This document shows positions 1-6,483 of a DNA stretch of 16,870 nt, one piece after another (within the stretch, counting starts at the first letter, position 1; each line of letters begins with the position of its first letter). The stretch comes from Castellaniella sp041675725. Lineage in GTDB: Bacteria > Pseudomonadota > Gammaproteobacteria > Burkholderiales > Burkholderiaceae_B. The translations under genes were made by a program, and so were the position numbers. The notes under the pieces were generated by a model. It did no database searches and was not told the DNA's origin. It saw only the letters and a program-made list of their open reading frames with translations. The stretch spans positions 1-16,870 of the forward strand of contig NZ_JBAYTI010000056.1 of NCBI RefSeq assembly GCF_041675725.1. Reading direction: 5' to 3'.

Positions 1-81
1 GCCGCCCCGATAGACGACGCGGCTCACGTGCTGGAGCAGTTCACCGGCGTCGATCAGGAACGAAGGCGGCTCGTGGCTCAT
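1..81 (-). CDS. RES-domain toxin, N-terminal fragment (cut by window edge)
   Basis: Only the first 27 codons are present. The ATG is at 79-81 on the minus strand and the frame stays open to base 1. The peptide begins MSHEPPSFLIDAGELL and ends with VYRGG, which resembles the start of RES-domain proteins, where an early arginine in a YRG-like context belongs to the conserved pocket. The gene begins 12 bases after the stop of the upstream antitoxin gene and on the same strand, the usual antitoxin-then-toxin order of RES-Xre modules. Characterised RES toxins (MbcT, ParT) act on NAD+ or ADP-ribosylate a target. That activity is known for the family and cannot be shown from this fragment. The call rests on the short match plus the neighbour, so it is moderately secure. 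Confidence 0.6.
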   Translation of the reverse strand, partial: MSHEPPSFLIDAGELLQHVSRVVYRGG

Positions 82-93
82 GGCGATCTGGTT

Positions 94-720
94 TCAATGC
101 ACCTGGACGCCCAGCACGTTGAACACGGCCTCGGCCACGTCGTCGATCGTGCCATGCGTCACCGCATCCACCGGCGAACGACCACCCAGTCCTTCGAGTG
201 GTTCGGACAGCGCGCGGTAGATCGTCCAGTGGTCGATGCCCTCGACTTCCTGGAGCACGGTTTGGGTCAACTGTTGCTTCACCGGGTCGAGCTGCCAGTC
301 GGGCAGTTTCTGGCCGCGCGGCCCCACGTTCAGCGCCAGCAGCCGACGGGCGAGGATGTCCTTGTAGATTTGCTGGCGCGACTTGTCCGCCAGCCTGGCG
401 TACTTGGGGATCGACAGTTTGTCCGGCTGGTTGAAGGCTTCCAGCAGCACGGCGCGGCCTCGTTGAATGTCGGTTTCAGTCGGTGCCCAGCGCGTGTCAG
501 CGCGTAGCGCGGCCGCCTTGCGTTGCAAGGCCTGCGCCACCGTTTCGCCTTCGAGGTTGGCGGGCAGCTTCACCGCCTCCACGCGCTCGTGGATGAACGC
601 CTGCAACTCGGCCGCGAAAGCCGGAGCATCCCGGATTTCGACGCTATCCGCAAAGCGGCGCACGTCCTCCACCGTGACGCGCGGCAGACGACCGGCAATA
701 GATTTGATGGCAGTGGGCAT
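94..720 (-). CDS. Antitoxin of a RES-Xre type module (DUF2384/MbcA-ParS toxin-binding domain)
   Basis: Predicted 208-aa antitoxin that would neutralise the downstream RES toxin and repress its own promoter. The C-terminus (about 178-204) has a GGRSPVDAVTHG stretch followed by a short hydrophobic helix, the pattern of the DUF2384 toxin-binding domain. Residues about 103-128 (KLSIPKYARLADKS and following) look like a helix-turn-helix, followed by a GPRGQKLPDWQLD linker. I do not recognise the first ~95 residues. They look soluble and helical with many charged residues, and make this protein longer than typical ~130-150 aa antitoxins of the family. I prefer the ATG at 720 to the one at 726, because GGGAG at 729-733 lies 7-8 bases before 720 but touches 726. 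A general DNA-binding protein is the alternative. Confidence 0.72.
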   Translation of the reverse strand: MPTAIKSIAGRLPRVTVEDVRRFADSVEIRDAPAFAAELQAFIHERVEAVKLPANLEGETVAQALQRKAAALRADTRWAPTETDIQRGRAVLLEAFNQPDKLSIPKYARLADKSRQQIYKDILARRLLALNVGPRGQKLPDWQLDPVKQQLTQTVLQEVEGIDHWTIYRALSEPLEGLGGRSPVDAVTHGTIDDVAEAVFNVLGVQVH

Positions 721-741
721 GGTCATCTCCCAGGTAGGTTT

Positions 742-781
742 GAGACAAGATCATTTTGGTCTCCTTGATCTCGTTTGTCAA
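742..781 (-). promoter_or_regulatory. Promoter with overlapping dyad for the toxin-antitoxin operon
   Basis: On the minus strand there is a perfect TTGACA at 781-776 and CAAAAT at 758-753, separated by 17 bases. This places the start of transcription near 746, about 25 bases before the antitoxin ATG at 720. An inverted repeat overlaps the promoter: GAGACAAG at 742-749 against CTTGATCTC at 764-772 (plus-strand reading, eight pairs with one bulged base). It brackets the -10 box, where an autorepressing antitoxin would be expected to bind. The boxes and repeat are visible; the operator role is inference. Confidence 0.55.
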
Positions 782-886
782 CGTAGTCGCCTGAGAGAGC
801 CTGCCCGGCGGTGTAGCGTCCCGGCAGCATAGGCCGGGGCCAGCGCCAGGTCACCGTCCAATCCATTGGAGCGGGTTCCACATTGA
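782..886. other. Intergenic stretch between toxin-antitoxin promoter and transposase remnant
   Basis: No gene is visible here. It contains a short perfect dyad, TCCAAT CC ATTGGA, at 857-870. I could not identify an ISL3-type terminal inverted repeat or a target duplication, so the left end of the insertion is either degraded or lost. Confidence 0.4.
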
Positions 887-1318
887 TGCTGGGTCCTGGA
901 TATCGATGAACACTTCTTCACTCGCAAGCAGGGCTACGCCACTACGCTGATTGATCTGAAGAACCACAAGGTGTTCGATGTCGTGCTGGGGCGATCGAAG
1001 GCCAGTTTGCGCAGCTACCTCAAACGTTTGCCAGGTCGTGAGCATGTCCGCGTCATCGTCATGGATCTGTCTGAAACCTATCGCGCGATCGCGCGACAGT
1101 ACTTCCCCAATGCCCTGATCGTGGCCGACCGCTTCCACGTCATTCGGCTGGTCAATCAGCACTTCCTCAAGCTCTGGCAACAGTACGATCCCGAGGGGCG
1201 CAGAAACCGGGGCCTGTTGAGCCTGATGCGCCGCCACCACTGGGAACTGTCGTCAGTACAGAAGGAGCGACTGCACCAGTACCTGGCCCAGTCGCCGGAT
1301 GCTCTCACGCAGGGCCTA
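887..1318 (+). pseudogene. ISL3-family transposase, internal fragment
   Basis: The plus-strand frame reads WVLDIDEHFFTRKQGYATT, then KVFDVVLGRSKASL, IVMDLSETYRAIAR, VADRFHVIRLVNQHF and GLLSLMRRHHW. These are the middle of an ISL3 transposase catalytic domain, including the aspartates in the DIDEH and VADRFHV segments. About 140 codons survive, against roughly 400 for an intact protein. A TGA at 884-886 blocks the frame just upstream, the N-terminal zinc-finger/HTH part is missing, and the part carrying the last catalytic acid is missing. The frame stays open past 1318 only because it runs antisense across the tRNA and the regulator gene, so that extension is not transposase. The fragment is dead as a transposase. 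No terminal repeats were found. Confidence 0.85.
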
Positions 1319-1324
1319 AATTTT

Positions 1325-1349
1325 GAAAACCACCGGAACAAGCCGTTGG
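1325..1349 (-). terminator. Probable terminator of tRNA-Leu
   Basis: In minus-strand reading, CCAACGG (1349-1343) pairs with CCGGTGG (1336-1330) with one mismatch across a 6-base loop, and TTTTC follows at 1329-1325. The stem would include the tRNA CCA end, so it may be a weak terminator or only 3' trailer structure. Confidence 0.4.
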
Positions 1350-1431
1350 TGCCCGAGGCCGGAATCGAACCGGCACGCCTTGCGGCGGGGGATTTTGAGT
1401 CCCCTGCGTCTACCAATTTCACCACTCGGGC
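1347..1431 (-). tRNA. tRNA-Leu (anticodon CAA)
   Basis: The minus strand gives an 85-base tRNA with encoded CCA. The acceptor stem is GCCCGAG (1431-1425) paired with CTCGGGC before A and CCA (1357-1347). The anticodon stem GGGGA/TCCCC holds the loop CTCAAAA, so the anticodon is CAA (plus-strand TTG at 1395-1397), reading UUG. A long variable arm as in class II leucine tRNAs is present, and the T arm has the standard GGTTCGAATCC. Its 3' end points towards the toxin-antitoxin/transposase side, the usual polarity for islands integrated at tRNA genes. Confidence 0.97.
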
Positions 1432-1469
1432 AATCAGGGCGCTGAACAGCGGCCCGAAACAGGATGGCT

Positions 1470-1475
1470 ATTATA
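1470..1475 (-). promoter_or_regulatory. TATAAT -10 box of tRNA-Leu
   Basis: A perfect TATAAT on the minus strand (1475-1470) lies about 38 bases before the tRNA 5' end. The -35 position (17-base spacing) has no good match. The box overlaps the TAA stop (1473-1471) of the regulator gene upstream on the same strand. Confidence 0.55.
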
Positions 1476-2454
1476 CGGTGTTTTTCTCCGCCAGCGCTTG
1501 CCGGCGCCAGGCGCCGGGGGTGATCCCGTGGGCGATCTTGAAGCTGCGCGCCATGTGGGCCGCGTCGGCAAACCCGCAATCGGCGGCGATGACGGACAGC
1601 GCCGAGCGGCTGTGCCGCAGCTTCCACTCCAGCAGGCGCAGGCGGGCAGCACGCGCCTGCGCCTGCGGCGTACTGCCCAAGTGCTCGCGAAACAGACGCT
1701 GCAGGTGGCGCACCGACACCCCGACACGCCCGGCCAGCTGATCGGCCGACAGGGGCTGCGCGGCATATTGCTCGATCAGTACCAGGGCGCGCTGCAAGGC
1801 AGCCGGGACTTCGGGCAGCACGGGGCGGGGGGCCGGCGCCAGTACGGCATGAGGGCCCGGTTCGGCCTGCTGCAGGCGCAGCAGCGCCTGGCGAATTTCA
1901 GGCTCGGGCACGTGTCGGCGAAGCAGCCGCAATGCCGTATCGAGCAAGGCGCCCGCCCCGCCGGCGCAGGTGATCCGGCGGCCATCCTGCACATACAGGC
2001 GGTCAGTCACCACCTGCCGCGGGTCGAGCGTTGGAAACCGCTGTATGAATGCGGGCCAATGGGCGGCGTTCAGGCTCAGGCGCCGGTCTGCCAGCAAGCC
2101 GGCTTCCGCCAGGGTGAACACGGCGCTGCACAGCCCCACCAAATGGCAGCCGGACCGCGCTGCGTCACGCAGCCAGGCGAGCAGGCGGGCGGACGCGGCA
2201 CCTGTTTCCGGCGCGTGCGGCCCGCCCACGACCACGACGTGATCGAAGCGCGCCGCATCCCCCAGCAGGCCTTCGGGCACGACTTGAATGCCATTGGCGG
2301 AGCGCACCGGGATCAGGGTCTCGGCCACGATCTCGGCGGTGCACAGGGGCTGCCCATCGGCGGCAAGCGGCAGCAGGCTGATCACGTCGGCAAAAGGCGC
2401 CAGTGCGCCCAAGGCAAATTGAGGCAGCAGCACCACTCCGATACGGACTGTCAT
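1471..2454 (-). CDS. GlxA-family AraC-type transcriptional regulator (DJ-1/PfpI-like N-terminus)
   Basis: A 327-aa regulator with two domains. Residues ~1-170 form a class I glutamine amidotransferase-like (DJ-1/PfpI) fold, starting MTVRIGVVLLPQFALGAL and with a VGLCSAVFTLAEAGLL elbow. Residues ~220-320 form a double helix-turn-helix AraC domain (LSADQLAGRVGVSVRHLQRLF, then SVIAADCGFADAAHMARSFK and GITPGAWRR). GlxA-type regulators such as GbdR and SouR sense small nitrogen compounds and usually activate catabolic genes. The divergent neighbour is sdaA, so control of serine (or sarcosine/glycine betaine) catabolism is a reasonable inference. I chose the ATG at 2454 because an AGAAGAA purine run lies just upstream; an in-frame TTG at 2490 would add 12 poorly conserved residues. 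It ends with tandem TAA TAG. Confidence 0.88.
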   Translation of the reverse strand: MTVRIGVVLLPQFALGALAPFADVISLLPLAADGQPLCTAEIVAETLIPVRSANGIQVVPEGLLGDAARFDHVVVVGGPHAPETGAASARLLAWLRDAARSGCHLVGLCSAVFTLAEAGLLADRRLSLNAAHWPAFIQRFPTLDPRQVVTDRLYVQDGRRITCAGGAGALLDTALRLLRRHVPEPEIRQALLRLQQAEPGPHAVLAPAPRPVLPEVPAALQRALVLIEQYAAQPLSADQLAGRVGVSVRHLQRLFREHLGSTPQAQARAARLRLLEWKLRHSRSALSVIAADCGFADAAHMARSFKIAHGITPGAWRRQALAEKNTV

Positions 2455-2498
2455 ACGATCGATTCTTCTGAATAAGTCGTTTTTATTCAATTATGCAT

Positions 2499-2521
2499 GA
2501 TTTTTTGTTCAACACAAAATC
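2499..2521. promoter_or_regulatory. 23-bp dyad in the glxA-type regulator/sdaA intergenic region
   Basis: The arms GATTTTTTGTT (2499-2509) and AACACAAAATC (2511-2521) are inverted repeats with one mismatch in 11 and a single central base. The dyad lies 45 bases upstream of the regulator start and ~120 bases upstream of sdaA, so it could be an operator for either gene. No factor can be assigned from sequence. Confidence 0.4.
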
Positions 2522-2592
2522 AATCCTAGAGAATAATTCAAAAATTACTACGATAATGTCGTATTAGTTCAATAAAATTCATTCAGGCTCGC

Positions 2593-2598
2593 TAGAAT
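2593..2598 (+). promoter_or_regulatory. Possible -10 box of sdaA
   Basis: TAGAAT at 2593-2598 would place the start near 2605 and leave a ~39-base leader with AGGA (2634-2637) six bases before the sdaA ATG. No good -35 hexamer is present (TTCAAT at 2568-2573 has a 19-base spacer), as expected for an activator-dependent promoter. Confidence 0.35.
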
Positions 2599-2643
2599 CG
2601 ACATAAAGACATTCATCCAGCAGGACATTCAACAGGACGCATC

Positions 2644-4032
<1,389 letters not shown>

Positions 4033-4105
4033 TGGCGGCGCCCGGGCATCGCCCCGATCGGGCCACAATCTGCGATCATTGGGGTTTTGCCCGACCGGAG
4101 ACACG

Positions 4106-4567
4106 ATGAGCGCTGCCACCCCCACACCTGAAAACGCGACGCCCCAGGCGTTGCGCGTGCGTATCGAACGCGACTTCGCCCGTTCCGGCCTGATGCTGCA
4201 CCTGGGGGCCCACCTGGGCGACGTCGCCCCGGGGCGCGTGCACATCCACCTGCCTTTTTCGGCCAGCGTCACCCAACACCTCGGGCTGTTCCACGCCGGG
4301 GCCACGTCGGCCATCGCGGATGCGGCAGGGGGCTGGTCGGCCCTGACGCTGCAGCCGCCCGGGCATACGGTGCTGACCGTCGAATTCAAGATCAATCTGC
4401 TGGCGCCCGCGCAAGGCGAATCGCTCGAAGCGGTGGGTCGGGTGGTGCGCAGCGGGCGCACGCTGACGGTCTGCCAAGTCGACGTATTTGCGCTTCAGGC
4501 GGGCGAAAAAGCCGCAATCGCCCTGATGCAGCAGACCATCATCGCCGTGCCGGAGCGCCAGTCATGA
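4106..4567 (+). CDS. PaaI-family hotdog-fold thioesterase
   Basis: A 153-aa single hotdog domain predicted to hydrolyse an acyl-CoA thioester in the cytoplasm; the substrate cannot be told. The central helix has LFHAGATSAIADAAGGWSA, where PaaI-type enzymes carry an HGG/HAG turn and an acidic residue in the active site, followed by the strands VEFKINLLAPAQG and GRVVRSGRTLTVCQVDV. The ATG at 4106 has GGAG at 4097-4100, which beats upstream non-ATG starts in the same frame. It begins 73 bases after sdaA, with a 14-base near-palindrome (4051-4064) between them, so it may have its own promoter. Its TGA overlaps the next ATG (ATGA at 4564-4567), so the two genes are translationally coupled. Confidence 0.85.
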   Translation: MSAATPTPENATPQALRVRIERDFARSGLMLHLGAHLGDVAPGRVHIHLPFSASVTQHLGLFHAGATSAIADAAGGWSALTLQPPGHTVLTVEFKINLLAPAQGESLEAVGRVVRSGRTLTVCQVDVFALQAGEKAAIALMQQTIIAVPERQS

Positions 4568-5553
4568 GCCGCCGCATCCCATTTTCCGTATTGGACCTGG
4601 CCCCTATCCGAGAAGGGGGCGATGCGGCCGAATCCTTCCGTCATTCCATCGACCTGGCCCGACACGCCGAAACCCTCGGATACCGGCGTTTCTGGATGGC
4701 CGAGCACCATGGCATGCCGGGTATCGCCAGCGCTGCGACCGCCGTGCTGATCGGCCACGTCGCCGGGGCGACGCAACGCATTCGCGTCGGGGCCGGCGGG
4801 ATCATGCTGCCGAACCACTCGCCACTGGTGATCGCCGAGCAATTCGGGACACTCGATGCCCTCTATCCCGGGCGCATCGACCTGGGCCTGGGCCGGGCGC
4901 CAGGTTCAGACCAGGTCACGGCTCGCGCCTTGCGGCGCAACCTGGCCAGCCATCCGGATGCCTTCCCCAACGACGTCGCCGAACTCATGGATTATTTTGC
5001 CGGCCAGGGCCCTGTGCCCGCGGTTCCGGGCGCAGGGGCCCGCGTGCCTGTCTGGATCCTGGGCTCGAGCCTGTTCGGGGCTCAATTGGCCGCCGCGCTG
5101 GGCCTGCCCTATGCCTTCGCCTCACACTTCGCGCCCGCCCAGATGCGGGATGCGGTGGCCCTGTACCGCCGCCTGTTTCGCCCCTCGGTCCACCTCGACA
5201 AGCCTTACGTGATGCTGGGCTACAACGTGTATGCAGCGGACACGGACGAAGAAGCCCACTGGCTGGCCAGCTCCTGGCAGCAATCGGTCATCAGCCTGCG
5301 CACCGGGCAGCCTGTGCGCCTGCCAGCGCCTGTAGAAGGGTATGTCGACTCATTGCCGCCGGGCGCACGCGACCTGCTCGATCATGTGCAGGCCTGTACC
5401 GCGATTGGTTCGGCAGACACGGTGGCCGCCACCATGCAGGCCTTCATCGACGACACCAGGGTCGATGAGCTGATCCTGGCCTGCAATATCTACGATCCGG
5501 CCGCGCGCCTGCGCTCTTTCGGGATCGCGGCGGGCTTGATGAGCCCGGCCTGA
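4564..5553 (+). CDS. LLM-class flavin-dependent oxidoreductase (YhbW-like)
   Basis: A 329-aa bacterial-luciferase-like monooxygenase of the subgroup that includes E. coli YhbW. The start FSVLDLAPIREGGDAAESF is characteristic, followed by LGYRRFWMAEHHGMPGIAS, VGAGGIMLPNHSPLVIAEQF and LYPGRIDLGLGRAPGSDQ, the strand and helix set of the TIM-barrel that binds reduced FMN. Near the C-terminus, CTAIGSADTVAATMQAFID matches the closing helices. The family oxidises organic substrates with O2 and FMNH2 supplied by a separate reductase; no reductase is visible nearby. It overlaps the PaaI-like gene by four bases, so the two probably act in one catabolic or detoxifying step. The actual substrate is unknown. 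Confidence 0.88.
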   Translation: MSRRIPFSVLDLAPIREGGDAAESFRHSIDLARHAETLGYRRFWMAEHHGMPGIASAATAVLIGHVAGATQRIRVGAGGIMLPNHSPLVIAEQFGTLDALYPGRIDLGLGRAPGSDQVTARALRRNLASHPDAFPNDVAELMDYFAGQGPVPAVPGAGARVPVWILGSSLFGAQLAAALGLPYAFASHFAPAQMRDAVALYRRLFRPSVHLDKPYVMLGYNVYAADTDEEAHWLASSWQQSVISLRTGQPVRLPAPVEGYVDSLPPGARDLLDHVQACTAIGSADTVAATMQAFIDDTRVDELILACNIYDPAARLRSFGIAAGLMSPA

Positions 5554-5592
5554 CCAGCGGCGCCTGGACGGGGGTCGGGTTTGAACAAGGGC

Positions 5593-5619
5593 TGGGGCTG
5601 AACGCAGGCCTCAGCCTCG
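5593..5619. terminator. Possible hairpin between convergent genes
   Basis: GGCTGA (5596-5601) and TCAGCC (5611-5616) pair perfectly with a 9-base loop; two or three weaker pairs extend the stem. It lies between the converging oxidoreductase and nadE genes and includes the nadE stop. There is no T-tract on either strand, so Rho-independent termination is doubtful. Confidence 0.25.
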
Positions 5620-6459
5620 CGCCAGGGTCAGCGGCGACACGGGCAGGGCCCGTTTATGGGCACTGGCGCGCCAGGCGGCGATGATGATGTCCCAAGCCTC
5701 GGGCGCAATCTCGCGCCCCTCGAGGAAATCGTCGATCTGTTCATAGGTGACCCCGAAGGCGTCCTCGTCGGGCTTGAGCGGGCGCAGCGCTTCGAGATCG
5801 GCCGTGGGCACTTTGAAAACCAAGCCGTCAGCCGCCCCCATGGCCAGCGCCAGGGCCCTGACCCGCCGCTTGTTCAGCCCTGCCAGGGGCATGACATCGG
5901 CCGCTCCGTCGCCAAACTTGGTGAAAAACCCCATGAGAGACTCGGCAGCGTGGTCGGTGCCCACCACCAGCGCGCCGCGCGCGCCAGCCACGGCATACTG
6001 GGCCACCATGCGCTCGCGCGCCTTGATGTTGCCGTGGATGAAGTCCTGCTGGGCAGGGTCGCGGAACGCCAGGCCGGCGCCCAGCAGGGCCCCGAGCAGG
6101 GCGCTGGAGGCCGGCTCGATGTCGACCGTCAGCGTTTCATCGGGGCCGATCAGCGCCAGCCCGGCCTGGGCATCGGCCTCGTCGGCCTGCTGGCCGCAGG
6201 GCAGGCGCATGGCCACGAACTGAGCCGCATGGCCCTGTGCCCGCGCCCGTTCGACCGCCCGCTGCGCCAGCAGCCCGGCCGCCAGGGAATCCACCCCGCC
6301 GCTGATGCCCAACACCAGGCCCCGTGCCCCGGTCTGGCGCAGGTAATGCGCCAGAAAATCCACCCGCCGGGCGATTTCGGCGTGTGCGTCGAACGCATCG
6401 ACCACACCCAGGCTGGTACGGATCTGTGCCTGGAGGGCTTGTTGGGCGGGGCTGAGCAC
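5611..6459 (-). CDS. nadE: NH3-dependent NAD+ synthetase
   Basis: A 282-aa enzyme for the last step of NAD synthesis: nicotinate adenine dinucleotide is adenylated with ATP and amidated with ammonia. The PP-loop motif SGGVDS is at 53-58. The segment VVGTDHAAESLMGFFTKFGD (about 166-184) and KVPTADLEALRPLKPDED further on are the usual substrate- and ATP-contacting parts. There is no nitrilase-like glutaminase domain, so it must use free ammonia, as the ~275-aa E. coli NadE does. The start is a GTG (6459-6457) with AGGAG eight bases upstream; no better ATG exists. It begins 24 bases after the ilvD stop and is very likely co-transcribed with ilvD. Confidence 0.95.
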   Translation of the reverse strand: MLSPAQQALQAQIRTSLGVVDAFDAHAEIARRVDFLAHYLRQTGARGLVLGISGGVDSLAAGLLAQRAVERARAQGHAAQFVAMRLPCGQQADEADAQAGLALIGPDETLTVDIEPASSALLGALLGAGLAFRDPAQQDFIHGNIKARERMVAQYAVAGARGALVVGTDHAAESLMGFFTKFGDGAADVMPLAGLNKRRVRALALAMGAADGLVFKVPTADLEALRPLKPDEDAFGVTYEQIDDFLEGREIAPEAWDIIIAAWRASAHKRALPVSPLTLARG

Positions 6460-6483
6460 GGTGAAGTCTCCTGGAACGGCCGC

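Larger units (their letters stand above)
2486..2631 (+). repeat. Array of eight TTCA motifs, all on one strand, upstream of sdaA
   Basis: TTCA (mostly ATTCA or GTTCA) starts at 2486, 2508, 2537, 2568, 2578, 2582, 2612 and 2628. Its reverse complement TGAA is absent from 2481-2640. The first four are each followed by A (TTCAA) and sit 22, 29 and 31 bases apart. Within the array GACATTCA is directly repeated at 2608-2615 and 2624-2631. AraC-family proteins typically bind direct repeats, so these may be half-sites of the divergent regulator; that role is inferred. Confidence 0.4.

Noticed and set aside
971..1741. Single 256-codon frame starting in the transposase remnant
   Set aside because: After about 1318 it crosses the tRNA and the regulator antisense, so only the first part is real transposase sequence.
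1498..2475. Long open frame antisense to the GlxA-type regulator (325 codons)
   Set aside because: It is the mirror of a confidently identified gene in GC-rich DNA, has no recognisable domain, and its composition (Gln, Arg, His, Gly rich) is typical of shadow frames.
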